From positions 2,356,001 through 2,420,000 of the forward strand of contig CAKKNE010000004.1 of NCBI GenBank assembly GCA_918797485.1: 64,000 nt of DNA, given 5' to 3'. Below are positions 32,166 to 42,324 of this stretch, in pieces; within the stretch, counting starts at the first letter, position 1; each line of letters opens with the position of its first letter. The stretch is from Pelagomonas calceolata (lineage: Eukaryota > Sar > Pelagophyceae > Pelagomonadales > Pelagomonadaceae). A program made the position numbers and the translations under genes. The notes beneath the pieces were generated by a model. That model worked only from the letters and a program-made list of their open reading frames with translations. It searched no databases and had not been told where the DNA came from.

Positions 32166-34901
32166 ATGCGCGCCGCGCACGCCGCTGTAGAATCAAGAGA
32201 CGCGGGCCTCGAGGCGCGCCTCCACGCTAGATTTGAGGGGCAACTAGAAGAACTGCGCGCCCAGGTCGCCGCGCTCGAAGCCCGTCTAACACAAGAACCG
32301 ACAAAGCCGAAGACACCTACAAAGCCGAAGCACGACAACACGACCCTGGAACCGCTGTCCTACGACGCCGCCTTTGAACAACTGGGCGGCCAGGCCGCGT
32401 TAGATGGCTACAGAGCACGCTCCAAAGCTTTGATCGAGAGAACTAGAGATGATGCCTTAGAAAAGGAGCTCGCGGACCTGCAGATGACGGAAAGGAGAGG
32501 ATTTAGTACAGCACTGGTGAATCAGCGCTTCGTCGAGGATCTGGACGAGCTCTACGACGACGCGCGACGAGCGATGCCGGGCTTTTTCGCGACGTGCCAA
32601 GATCTAGCGGTAAAGACCCAAGCCACCTTCCACGCCGGCGCCGAGAAATGCTCTACAAGAGCGAGGATGAAGGCCCTGTTCAAGTACAAAGATTGTACAG
32701 GTGTGGCCTACCACCGCTTGACCGACGTCGTGCGATGTACGCTGTCCTACACCTCTCTGGAGTTGCTCTATGATGGGTTTGAGAGTGTGTTGGATGCGTT
32801 TGGGGATCATGTCAAGGAGGCGCACGATAGGTACCAGACTCCTCTAGGAGACTACCGAGATATCCAATTAGTAGTATCTCATGAAAACCACTTATGTGAA
32901 TTACAATTGACCACATCTCTGTACATGCGGGCCAAGGCCACGACGGGCCACCGGACCTTCGAGGTGATCCGGGAGCTCAAGGCGGCTGTTGCGGATGGTG
33001 ACTCAACAAGGGTCGACACGGCCCTATCTTGGGGCCACTGCTCCCAGCTCAAGGATTTGTTGAGGACGCAGGCTTCCACCTTGTTAGCGGAGGCTTCCAA
33101 GAAAGGGCACGCGGGAATTGTTGCGAGATTGCTGAGAGCTGGTGCGGATGCGAACGCTCCGGCAACTGATGGGGAGACCGCTTTGCATGCCGCTATTCGT
33201 TTAGGTCACGAGCGCGTGGTCTGGGCTTTATTGGATGTTGGTAGTGCGGACCATTCGGTGGCTTGTGACCGGGGCGCTTGTGCCCTGACGCTGGGTTTCG
33301 CTCTACTGAGATCGTCAAAAGAAGAATCTAGAGCGCGAGCGGTGGCGACATTAGCGAGGCACGCGGGCGCCGAAGCCGTGAGGAAAGCGCGGGCGAACGT
33401 CGATTCTTATATAGAAAAACATTTATGGCAGAACTGCCGGCAGTTAGTGGAAGAGGCGGCCGAAGGCGATTACAAAGAGTGCGTCCGGTTACTTACGGAA
33501 CGGTGGGCCGACCCGAACTCCATGACTGATAGTCGGAGCGCTTTGACCGCGGCGTGCCGCAACGGCCATGGTGACGTCGTTTCTCTGTTGCTCGAGCATC
33601 GAGCGAACATAAACAGACCGTCGAAGAGCGGCGCGACGCCGTTGTACGCCGCCTGTAGCGGTCGCCACTACGATCTTGCATCGTTACTACTAGAAAGAGG
33701 CGCGGACCCGTCCCTAGCTCTACCATCTGCGGTAAAGAACTGTGAGGTGGACGTCGCGAGGTATCTGCTGGAGAAAGGAGCGGTCATTGATGATGATGTG
33801 GCAAAGCAGTTGACTCATGGTAATTTCGCGCCCCTCGACTCGCTCCTGGCGGACCCGAGTGATACTAAAAGGATGGACCTAGCTAGAGATTTGGTGGGCA
33901 TGCACCCGATCTTGCACGCCCATGAAGGCGCCCGACCGCTGGTCTACGACTTCAAGGCCGGGGATCTAGTCGTGGCGAAAGTGTCATTCAAGAGTGTACA
34001 AGTGGGAGACCTGGGCACGGTCGCGGAGAAGCCGGCTCGAGATCCTTCGCGGGTCGCCGTGGACTTTGGGCCGGGCAAAGGTATCTATAACTACGGCCGG
34101 GGCCAGATGTGCGTCAGAGCACCGTTAGTGCCCGGTTTTGAACTCGTGATTGGGGACCAGGTGACGTGCCTCGAGAAAGTCGACGCGGCCATTCCAAGTC
34201 ATAGTAGAGGCACGGTCATACGGCACGCCAACGAGCCGCCCACCGAAGTCATTGTACGGTTCAAGGCAGGGGAACGAAGTGTCGATGCGTCGCGATTGGC
34301 CCATGCCCCGCTGACCACCGGAAGCTTGATGGCGAAAGGTGATCGGGTCGTGGCGGGCGTCGCCTTCGAACAGGTGCGCATCGGCGACACTGGTATGATT
34401 GTAGGCCCCGGCTCGACTTCGGCGCTCGACAACGCCGCGCGTAGACTACTAGTGGACTTCGGCCAACAACGATGCTACAATTACACGCCGTCGCAACTGA
34501 CCTACGCGACGGAATCGGGCAGTTTCAGCAAGGAGGACAAAGTTGTTTCTGCAAGGCCGCACAACGGCATCCCGCGGGGCGCGCGAGGGATCGTGATTGG
34601 CCACACGGATCAAGTTTTGAGGGTCGATTTTGGTGGAAGATGCGTTTTGAGCAGAATCGGCGATCTGGCCCACGCGCCGCTCGTCCCCGGTAGTGATATA
34701 AGGAAGGGCGACCGCGTGGCGGCGCGCGTCGCGTACGGCTCGGTCCAGGTCAATGACCTGGGGACCGTTGTCGGTTCTGGTGATCAAAAGTCACAAAGAG
34801 TCTGTGTGGTCTGGGACCGCGACGGCGCGAAGAACAACTGGCTGCCCGGCGCGCAGCTCGCCGTCGTCGACGCGCCGCCGCTCTCGGAGGGGACGCCCTA
34901 G
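32166..34901 (+). CDS. RelA/SpoT-like domain plus ankyrin repeats plus C-terminal beta repeats, 911 aa
   Basis: Residues 5-45 are coiled coil. About 140-270 resemble the RelA/SpoT nucleotidyltransferase fold: YHRLTDVVRCTLSYTS (DxxGxR-like strand), DRYQTPLGDYRDIQLVV, and HLCELQLTTSLYMRAKATTGH (the E-x-Q-x(n)-A-x-x-G-H region). Synthetase activity is not shown; the domain may bind nucleotides. About 300-550 are ankyrin repeats (GETALHAAIRLGHERVVWAL, SALTAACRNGHGDVVSLLLE, GATPLYAACSGRHYDLASLL). From 596 come five beta repeats of 55-75 residues, each with a GD-x-V start and a G-D-x-G turn (VQVGDLGTV, VRIGDTGMI, VQVNDLGTV), like KOW or Mib/HERC2-type modules. Single exon. Function unknown. Confidence 0.7.
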   Translation: MRAAHAAVESRDAGLEARLHARFEGQLEELRAQVAALEARLTQEPTKPKTPTKPKHDNTTLEPLSYDAAFEQLGGQAALDGYRARSKALIERTRDDALEKELADLQMTERRGFSTALVNQRFVEDLDELYDDARRAMPGFFATCQDLAVKTQATFHAGAEKCSTRARMKALFKYKDCTGVAYHRLTDVVRCTLSYTSLELLYDGFESVLDAFGDHVKEAHDRYQTPLGDYRDIQLVVSHENHLCELQLTTSLYMRAKATTGHRTFEVIRELKAAVADGDSTRVDTALSWGHCSQLKDLLRTQASTLLAEASKKGHAGIVARLLRAGADANAPATDGETALHAAIRLGHERVVWALLDVGSADHSVACDRGACALTLGFALLRSSKEESRARAVATLARHAGAEAVRKARANVDSYIEKHLWQNCRQLVEEAAEGDYKECVRLLTERWADPNSMTDSRSALTAACRNGHGDVVSLLLEHRANINRPSKSGATPLYAACSGRHYDLASLLLERGADPSLALPSAVKNCEVDVARYLLEKGAVIDDDVAKQLTHGNFAPLDSLLADPSDTKRMDLARDLVGMHPILHAHEGARPLVYDFKAGDLVVAKVSFKSVQVGDLGTVAEKPARDPSRVAVDFGPGKGIYNYGRGQMCVRAPLVPGFELVIGDQVTCLEKVDAAIPSHSRGTVIRHANEPPTEVIVRFKAGERSVDASRLAHAPLTTGSLMAKGDRVVAGVAFEQVRIGDTGMIVGPGSTSALDNAARRLLVDFGQQRCYNYTPSQLTYATESGSFSKEDKVVSARPHNGIPRGARGIVIGHTDQVLRVDFGGRCVLSRIGDLAHAPLVPGSDIRKGDRVAARVAYGSVQVNDLGTVVGSGDQKSQRVCVVWDRDGAKNNWLPGAQLAVVDAPPLSEGTP

Positions 34902-35335
34902 TCCTGCTCCTGTGCGTACTAAGTTATGTGTGCTTTTTTTTCTGTCCCCTCGTGCCTATTGGCGACTACTCCGTAGTGCTAGCCGGGCGACGTACGCGCG
35001 TAACGCGATTCGCCTGCGGTTTTTTCGGCAGAGAGCCTTCCTTGGAAATGCGGCGAGGCCTCCGCGGGCGGGTGGTGCACGAGTAGTTACATCCCAGTTG
35101 CTCGCAGCCGTGGCCTGCTAGCGTCATACAGCCTCTAGCCCCCGACAGCAACCTCAAACCACGCCTGTGCTCAGTGCTCATCGCATTACCACTGCTGTGG
35201 CTGTTGTGCAGTAGCAACTAAGCAGGACTGCGTGCGTTATTTGCAATCCGTGCGCTCGAAGACGCTGCTGGACCGCAAATCGCCGCGAGAGCAAGTCTGT
35301 GTGCTGCAAGGCAGAGCGGCGCACGGCGGTCGTCG
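34902..35335. other. Intergenic region upstream of LeuRS
   Basis: 434 bases between two head-to-tail genes. A CTAG-bounded variant lies at 35118-35138. No gene supported. Confidence 0.55.
35118..35138 (+). promoter_or_regulatory. CTAG-bounded upstream element, LeuRS gene
   Basis: CTAGCGTCATACAG then CCTCTAG, 21 bp, 197 bases upstream of the ATG at 35336. The right half is CCTCTAG rather than CACTAG. Confidence 0.4.
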
Positions 35336-37942
35336 ATGCGGGCGCTGATGCTGTGCTTCGCCGCGCGGGGCGCGAGCGCGCTGCGTCCGGCGCTCCGCAC
35401 AACAACAAGAACCTTGGTCGCGAGGCGCGCCGCGTACGACGTCGCGCAAGTCGAAGAAAAGTGGCAGCGGTTTTGGGACGACGACAAGACCTTTAGAAGT
35501 CAAAGAAATGCTGATAGAGACAAGAAGTACATCCTCGACATGTTCCCCTATCCTTCAGGTTCTGGCCTACATGTCGGCCATCCCGAGGGCTATACGGCGA
35601 CCGATATTATGGCTAGGTATTGGCGCATGAAAGGATTCGACGTGCTCCACCCCATGGGCTGGGACGCCTTCGGCCTACCCGCCGAGCAGCACGCGATCAA
35701 CACGGGCACGCACCCGCGGGAGACGACCCTCAAAAATATCGGGACCTTTAAGCGCCAGCTCAAGGCTCTGGGCCTGTCCTACGACTGGGATAGGGAGTTA
35801 AGCACGACGGACCCGGACTACGTGAAGTGGACGCAGTGGATCTTCCTCCAATTATTCGAGGCTGGTTTGGCAGAACAAAAAGAGGTTCCCGTGAACTGGT
35901 GCCCGGCGCTAGGAACAGTATTAGCGAATGAGGAGGTGATCGATGGCTTATCTGAAAGAGGAGACCACCCCGTCGTAAGGGCACCCTTACGCCAGTGGGT
36001 CCTGAAAATTACCGAGTATGCGGACAAGCTACTCGCGGGTCTCGATGGCCTAGACTGGCCCGCCGGGACACTACGTTCCCAAAGGGAGTGGATCGGCCGG
36101 TCCGAAGGCACTTCTGTGAAGTTCCAGGTCAAGGGTTCTAGTGAGGACGTCGAAGTCTTTACGACGCGACCGGACACGTTGATGGGCGCGACGTACGTCG
36201 TCTTGGCGCCCGAGCACCCTCTCGCCCTCAAACTAGGAAATGAGGATGCCGTGAAAGAGTACGCCGACGCCGCGGCCCGCAAGTCGGATTTGGACCGAAC
36301 CGCGGACGCGAAAACGAAAACGGGCGTTCCGACGGCTTCTTTCGCGGTGCACCCGATAAGTGGAGAAGATGTCCCCATCTGGGTCGCCGACTACGTGCTG
36401 GGGGCCTACGGGACCGGCGCGGTCATGGCCGTCCCGGCGCACGACACGCGGGATTATGCGTTCGCCGAGGCGTTTGGCCTGCCTATAGTAAGGGTGGTGG
36501 ACGGCGGCGACCTGCCGTACACCGACCCAGGAGTCTGTGTGAACAGTGGCGAGTTCGACGGGTTGAAGACGGGCAAGGCGAAGAAGGCCCGTGACCGGTG
36601 TGGAAATCAACCAGCCGTGCTGGCTCTCGCGCCGTAAATTTTGATGTCCACACAGGCCGTGACCTACAAGCTGTCCCAGCTCGAGAGGGGGGAGAAGAAG
36701 GTCACCTACAAATTGCGGGACTGGGTCTTCTCGCGGCAGCGGTACTGGGGCGAGCCCATTCCCATCACGTTTCCGGTACTTGATCAAAATGGAGCGCCGT
36801 TACCGGAGGGCGCGCTGGACCCTCGCGTTACGGATGAGGGCTTCGAGATCGACTTCAGCAAGCCGGAGGCCGTGCCCGTATCTCAGTTACCTCTCCAGCT
36901 CCCGGAAACGGACGACTACGCACCCGGCGAGGACCCCGCGGGCTGCTTAGCTAGAATAAAGGACTGGCGCTTCTACGTGGAAGACGGCCACTGGCGAGCG
37001 AGAGAAACGAACACGATGCCCCAGTGGGCCGGGTCGTGCTGGTACTACTTAAGGTATGCGGATAATGGCAATGATGCCGAGTTCATCTCTCCCCAGTCAG
37101 ATGAGGACTGGTTACCGGTCGATTTGTATGTTGGTGGCGCTGAACACGCCGTACTCCACTTACTCTACGCGCGGTTCTGGCACCTATTTTTACATGATCA
37201 AAAGAAAGTCCAGGCCCCGGAGCCCTTTAAAAAATTAGTGCACCAGGGGTTGATACTGGGCGCCGACGGCGAGAAGATGTCCAAGAGCAGAGGCAACGTC
37301 GTCAACCCCGACGAGGTCATCGCCGAGCACGGCGCCGACGCGCTGCGGCTGTACGAGATGTTCATGGGGCCGCTCGAAGCCGTGAAGCCCTGGCAGACGG
37401 CGCAGGTTTCGGGAGTGGTGCGGTTTCGGGATCGGGTGTTCCAAGCTTGTGCTAAGGCGGCTGATGTTGCGATAGATGAGGAGACTGAGGTATTACTACA
37501 TAAGTCGATGCGGAAGGTTACGACGGACATCGATCAGTTGGGCTTCAATACTGCTATATCTCAGTTGATGGTCCTCTCAAAACATTTGGAGGGGATGAAG
37601 GAGCCTCCTCGCGAGGCTTGTGAGAAGTTGGCATTGATGGTCTCGCCCTTCGCGCCGCATCTGGGTGAGGAGTGCTGGTCCGTGTTGGGCCATTCTGAAA
37701 GTCTCGCGGGTCACGCTTGGGTGGAATGGGACGAGGCCAAGTGCGTCGACGCGACCGTGACCATGGCCGTGCAGGTCAACGGGAAAGTACGGGCCAAGAT
37801 CTCGCTCGCGCCGGACGCGGCGGAAGACGACGCTCGAGCTCTGGCGTTTGCCGAGGAGGGCGTGCAAAAATTCACGGAGGGCAAGGACGTCAAGAAGGTG
37901 ATCTACGTGCCGGGGAAGATCCTGAACATCGTGGCGAAGTAA
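35336..37942 (+). CDS. Leucyl-tRNA synthetase, bacterial/organellar type, with introner intron
   Basis: Charges tRNA-Leu. [18 protein letters not shown] and the Arg-rich stretch after it form a plastid or mitochondrial leader. The HIGH motif lies in [29 protein letters not shown] and the editing domain [13 protein letters not shown] follow. KMSKS lies in [13 protein letters not shown]. Bacterial-type LeuRS has 22 residues between F-(N/D)-G-L and V-x-Y-x-LRDW; here KTGKAKKA joined to [14 protein letters not shown] gives exactly 22. That requires removing 36587-36655 (69 bases, GC-AG). Spliced length is 845 residues, normal for the family. Both flanking frames are the same, so nothing is frameshifted. 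Confidence 0.9.
36596..36655 (+). mobile_element. Introner element in LeuRS gene
   Basis: 60 bp, the shortest copy. The left end reads CGGTGTGGAAATCAACCAG and the right end TTGATGTCCACACAG, so each repeat carries one change. Flanks are GCCCGTGAC (36587-36595) and GCCGTGAC (36656-36663), a target duplication with one extra C on the left. A stop codon inside (36635-36637) makes splicing obligatory. Confidence 0.88.
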
Positions 37943-38237
37943 GTAGTGGTGGGTTACTAGTCCGTCCGGCCGCGTCGTCGCCGCCGCGTCTTCCGTCGAC
38001 GGCGGCGAGGGGGCCGCCGCTCGCATAGACCGGTATGATGGATGCGTCTCGGCCGTGGAGGCATGGCTGCGACGCGGGGCGCGGCCTTGCCTCCGCAGCA
38101 GAGCAGCGCAGCGTCGGACATCGCATCGCGCAAAGAACTCCAGAAAGCCATCAACTCAACACACCATCCTAGAAGAACTGCCTGCTGCGGAGAAGCGACA
38201 GCTAGAGCCGCAGCGGCACCTTTTCCAAGCCTGGGCC

Positions 38238-39785
38238 ATGGAGAGCCAGCCAAAAAAAACAACGCGAGGGACCGGGCGCGGCACCAGGGATGCGGAAAAA
38301 ACAAAGAGCAAGACAGAAGAACCGGTGCGCGTCACCAGAGATGCGGAGAAAGCGAAGAGACGACGCAGCGGCGACAGCCTCAGATCGATATACATGCAGC
38401 TTATCGCCTGCCGCGTGCCCAAAGCCGACCACGACGCTTTACGGTGCGTGAGCAAGCGGTGGCGGGCAGCGGCGGAGAGGGTCGGGCTCCAGCGCCTGCG
38501 GGCCACGTGCGGCTGGACTGAAACAGCACTGATAGTGGCGGGCGGCGGCGACAGCGTGTTCGAGCGAGGCGAGTCGGATCCTACGCCCGACCGCGAGGAC
38601 TGCTGGCAATTGATAGGCGGCAAGTGGCGCAAAATGCGGAACGATCCCAAACCACGTTGCGATTCTGCGGTGGTGAGCTGGCGCGGCCGCGTAGTATGTG
38701 TGGGCGGGACGCGCACCGTGAAGAATGAGGAAGACGCGTGGTCGATGCGGACGGGCGTGGGCGACGTCGTGAGTTATGACGCGGCGACAGATGAGTGGAC
38801 GGACCTCCCGGCGAAGTGTGAGCGCCGCACGAGCGCATACGCCGCCGTCGACCCGACCACGGACGCGCTCGTCGTCGTCGGCGGCTGGCGCGTGCGAGGA
38901 GATCTGCTAGACCCTGATCCGGCCATAAATAATGGACACTTCGACGAGGAGGTCGGCACGATGCAGATGCTGGCCAACCCGACAGACCAGGCTTGGACGG
39001 ACCTGCCGCCCATGCCATCTGCCGTCTCCAACTTTGTGGGAGGCGTCATCGGCACCAAACTATATGTCGCGGGCGGCCTCCGCTGGGTAGGGGGTTGGCG
39101 CATCGCGAGCGACGAGCTGCAGGTATTTGATTTTGAGACGAGGACGTGGAGTCTCGGACCGGATTTGCCCGGCCCGCGTTACTATGGCGCCGGCTGTGTG
39201 TGCGACGGGAGGCTTTATATTGTGGGCGGCAAAGACGAGTCGCGGAACCTGACGCGGAGTGTCATCGTGTTCAGTCCGGAATCGCCTGCCGGTTGGAGCC
39301 AGGTCAGTAGCCTTCCCGAGTTCCGGTACTATCATTCGTGCTGCAATTACAAGGGTAAACTTGTGGTATTCGGCGGCGAGGGCGACGGAGAGGTCTTTCC
39401 ACCGCTCGTGCTGTCGTCGATCTCGGGACGCGATCCGGGCCGGCACCCGCCGGAAGAGCAGTTATGGTTGTCGGAAGCTCTTAGGACTGAAATATTGGAC
39501 GTGCTCGGGCGCGCGCTGGCACGCGACGTGCCTTTAGAAGGTAGGGTGCAGGTAGGGTCGTTGAACGAGGAATTGACGAAGCGTACTCTTCAGCGCTTTG
39601 GCTTTTACCTGGCTCAATATGGCGAAGTGTTTGGCGACGAGCTCACCTTGCAGGACCGCGAGCTCGCCTCAAAGCTATACAGGCGGCTCGACGACGACGC
39701 CGCGGTACTATCCATCCCGCCGCTCCCGGCGGGCTACGACCACCCACTCCTCGCGGCCATCGTCTGCAGCGCGCCCGTCGGTTAA
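38238..39785 (+). CDS. Kelch-repeat protein, F-box-like N-terminus
   Basis: 515 residues from MESQPKKTTRGTG; an in-frame ATG exists at 38055 with a poor-looking leader. Residues about 50-95 (YMQLIACRVPKADHDALRCV, then SKRWRAAAERV) resemble an F-box. Kelch blades follow with paired Gly: RVVCVGGTRTVKN, DALVVVGGWRVRG, KLYVAGGLRWVGG, RLYIVGGKDESRN, LVVFGGEGDGE, each near an aromatic W-x(n)-L-P. Likely a substrate receptor of an SCF ubiquitin ligase. The C-terminal 110 residues after the propeller have no recognised domain. Confidence 0.75.
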   Translation: MESQPKKTTRGTGRGTRDAEKTKSKTEEPVRVTRDAEKAKRRRSGDSLRSIYMQLIACRVPKADHDALRCVSKRWRAAAERVGLQRLRATCGWTETALIVAGGGDSVFERGESDPTPDREDCWQLIGGKWRKMRNDPKPRCDSAVVSWRGRVVCVGGTRTVKNEEDAWSMRTGVGDVVSYDAATDEWTDLPAKCERRTSAYAAVDPTTDALVVVGGWRVRGDLLDPDPAINNGHFDEEVGTMQMLANPTDQAWTDLPPMPSAVSNFVGGVIGTKLYVAGGLRWVGGWRIASDELQVFDFETRTWSLGPDLPGPRYYGAGCVCDGRLYIVGGKDESRNLTRSVIVFSPESPAGWSQVSSLPEFRYYHSCCNYKGKLVVFGGEGDGEVFPPLVLSSISGRDPGRHPPEEQLWLSEALRTEILDVLGRALARDVPLEGRVQVGSLNEELTKRTLQRFGFYLAQYGEVFGDELTLQDRELASKLYRRLDDDAAVLSIPPLPAGYDHPLLAAIVCSAPVG

Positions 39786-39810
39786 GTATATATATGAATT
39801 ACTTGGAGTA

Positions 39811-41904
39811 CTAGGGGGAAGTACTCAGGCAGCGCCGCCAGCGCATCTCCACGAGGCGCAGCGTCTGCGACCGCGAGAGCTTCTCCTCGAAGTCGAGGTA
39901 GGCGCCGAAGTCGCGCTCGAGGCCCGTGAGGACGCGCTCGGGCGTGTCGTCCGCGCCCCCGTTGACGGGCATGAGCTTGCGGTACGCTTTTCCGGCGGAC
40001 ACGTACTCGACGGCGAGGCGGCACGGCCGGTAGGAGATGCCGAGGCGCGTCGGCTGCCAGTCAGCAGGCGGAGTCGCGGGCGCGTCCTCCATGCTGTGGT
40101 GGTGCTGCGGGGGCGGCGGCAGATCAGCATCTACTGAAGGCGGCGCCGCCTCGACGGCCGTCTCGGAACGGACCGCGCCCGCCTTGCGAGGTCGCACGGG
40201 CGACGTCACGGGCGACGTCATAGGCGTCGTGCCGCGAGACCCGACGCCCCGGTGCGTGCCCCGCGGCGCGTCCATCCGGCGCGCGCAAACCTGCACCGTG
40301 TCAAAAATCCTCGAGAAGTCCTTCCAGGCCATCCAGAAGAGACCGTCATCAGCCGAGAGGTACTTGCGGCCTATCTCTTTACCGACCTCCGGGTGCTTGT
40401 CCCAGAGCGGAGATCTGTCTGACCAATCGCCGTTCCACTCGAAGTTGTTGCCCCAGGGGTTACGGCACTGGACCAACCCAATGAATCCGGGAACGGACGT
40501 GATTCTGGCCACTCTGATGATCGAGTAGGCGTGGCGCTCGACTAAACCATCGTCGCGCTGCTTCTCGATCTCCGTGCCCTTGTTAATCGATCCTGCGAAC
40601 ATGTAATTCGACTGGTCGCAGTGTAAGAGGTACGAGAACATGTCCTTCGACGCCTTGGTCTCCCCGGAGGCCTGCGTGTACAGCGCCTGGTAGTCGTGCG
40701 GATCTTTTCTGACCTCCTCGAGGGCCACCACACTTTCCTCCCACCCTGCATCTTTCGCGTGCCAGATACTTAAATCTTCGCAGCCTGTCAAGGTGAGCCA
40801 AGCCAAGACAGGGTAGCCGCCTGATAAACGCCCGTATCCTCCCGCGAGCTTAGCGAAGGCCTTCTCCAGGATGAGTACGTACATCTCATTTCCATGTGGT
40901 TGACTGAAGAGCGGTCGGGGAGCCTCCCACCACGTCGCCTTGCCGCAAGGCACACGATCATCTACAGTAACGTGAGTCATCTTCCGCGCCTTGGCGTCGT
41001 ACAAGCGTAGGACATATTTACCGTCGGGCGAGACCTCCTGCGTCTTAAAGAGCGAATTTTCGACAAAGCCCGGGAACTCGGCCACGGCCGAGAGCGCGCA
41101 GAGCAACCAGCAGTCGCCGAGCGCCCCTTGCATAATATCCGAGGGCTCCACCCCGTCCCAGAGCTGGGGCTCGTGGTCCGGTCCCGACAGCTTGGCCGCT
41201 CGAATCCACTGCGAGTCGCCGTGGGCCGCGTCCAAGATGGCAGGGCCGGGCACGAAGTCCGGATCTTTGTAGCCTGAATCGTCCCCCTCCATCGACTTAT
41301 GTAAGGCTTCGATGGCTTGGATATCGACGGGGTGGATGTGCACGTGCTGGTCGGCCCAGTCCGCGACTTCGGGTGAAGCGGCGTTCTCTCCTTCGGCCGA
41401 TTCTAAGAATGCGTCGTAATCACCTTCCTCATCCACACCAGCGGCATCCGCGAAGCACCACTGGCCGTCGGGCGCGAGCCACAGGTCCTTGCTCTTCTCC
41501 TCGTTGCGGAAGACGGGCCTGTCGCACTCGACGCGGTCGGTCTTTTTGTAGCCGCCTGCCAGGTTCGAGTAGCGGCACTCGACGGCGAAGGCTTCTACGT
41601 CCGTTGACGACGTGCTTTCGGAGCCGAAGGTCAGCGTCACGTCGCTGCGCTTGGTCCACTGCTTCTCGAGGTAGAAGTGCCAGCCCTTCGAATCATACGC
41701 CTTGCAGGACTTGCCTCCGGCCTTCTTGCCGACGCACCAGTTCTGGGGCGAGCGCTCGTAGAGGTACAATCGATTCGTGGCGCAGTAGTAGGTGGCGCCG
41801 CCGGATTTTCCCTGTTCGCTCTCGAGGGCGTATGTGCCGCAGGCGGCCGGTTTGTCGTCGGAGGTGGACGCGAGGGTGGCGACGGGAGGCACGAAGGACG
41901 CCAT
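39811..41904 (-). CDS. Calpain-type cysteine protease
   Basis: 697 residues. The catalytic triad is present: Cys in GALGDCWLLCALSAVA, His in ERHAYSIIRV, Asn in CRNPWGNNFEWNGDWSD. The PC domains span about residues 225-545. N-terminal to them, residues 20-140 hold a small Cys-containing beta module (TYALESEQGKSGGATYYCA, WHFYLEKQW), and the last 150 residues are a Pro/Ser linker plus a short folded tail. Calpains cleave proteins in the cytosol with calcium. Whether this one keeps calcium dependence is not shown by the sequence. Stops 25 bases from the kelch gene. Confidence 0.88.
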   Translation of the reverse strand: MASFVPPVATLASTSDDKPAACGTYALESEQGKSGGATYYCATNRLYLYERSPQNWCVGKKAGGKSCKAYDSKGWHFYLEKQWTKRSDVTLTFGSESTSSTDVEAFAVECRYSNLAGGYKKTDRVECDRPVFRNEEKSKDLWLAPDGQWCFADAAGVDEEGDYDAFLESAEGENAASPEVADWADQHVHIHPVDIQAIEALHKSMEGDDSGYKDPDFVPGPAILDAAHGDSQWIRAAKLSGPDHEPQLWDGVEPSDIMQGALGDCWLLCALSAVAEFPGFVENSLFKTQEVSPDGKYVLRLYDAKARKMTHVTVDDRVPCGKATWWEAPRPLFSQPHGNEMYVLILEKAFAKLAGGYGRLSGGYPVLAWLTLTGCEDLSIWHAKDAGWEESVVALEEVRKDPHDYQALYTQASGETKASKDMFSYLLHCDQSNYMFAGSINKGTEIEKQRDDGLVERHAYSIIRVARITSVPGFIGLVQCRNPWGNNFEWNGDWSDRSPLWDKHPEVGKEIGRKYLSADDGLFWMAWKDFSRIFDTVQVCARRMDAPRGTHRGVGSRGTTPMTSPVTSPVRPRKAGAVRSETAVEAAPPSVDADLPPPPQHHHSMEDAPATPPADWQPTRLGISYRPCRLAVEYVSAGKAYRKLMPVNGGADDTPERVLTGLERDFGAYLDFEEKLSRSQTLRLVEMRWRRCLSTSP

Positions 41905-42324
41905 TCCGGGCAGCGTCCGCGGGCGCGAGGCAGCCTTTTTATAACGGAGGCGCGTGCGATGTCGGGAGGAGGCAGCTATCCGCGTCTATGGCGTTAGCGG
42001 AGCAGCCACCAAAAATCGCATCGAACCCGTACTTTCTAGTGTCTTACTCTACGCTAGCAGCGTTTTTTGGCTGAGCTTTTGCGACGGCATTGGTGGCAGT
42101 CCTACGGGTTACCTGCTCGCCTGCGCACCTACCGACTGCCAGCTTCAAGGCCTCGCCCAGCGAAACGCGTCCGCAGGGCTTGCAAGCCTCGGTAGCTGCC
42201 AGCCTCGGTCTCCGGCGCGGCGCGGAGCGCGAACGCTAAAGGGTAGCGTGCGCGCCGCGCAGCGCGGATGCCAGGGAGGCCGGCGCGCCAGCCCAGCAAG
42301 GCCCGCCCCTGGCGCCTCTGCGCC
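41905..42324. other. Divergent intergenic region
   Basis: 420 bases between the calpain and PH-domain genes. A CTAG-bounded element lies at 42036-42057. No gene. Confidence 0.55.
42036..42057 (-). promoter_or_regulatory. CTAG-bounded upstream element, calpain gene
   Basis: On the minus strand: CTAGCGTAGA then GTAAGACACTAG (22 bp), 131 bases upstream of the ATG at 41904. Confidence 0.55.

Noticed and set aside
36541-36700. LeuRS region read as a pseudogene because the frame hits a stop at 36635
   Set aside because: The stop lies inside the introner; flanks are in the same frame and the spliced product has the exact family spacing.
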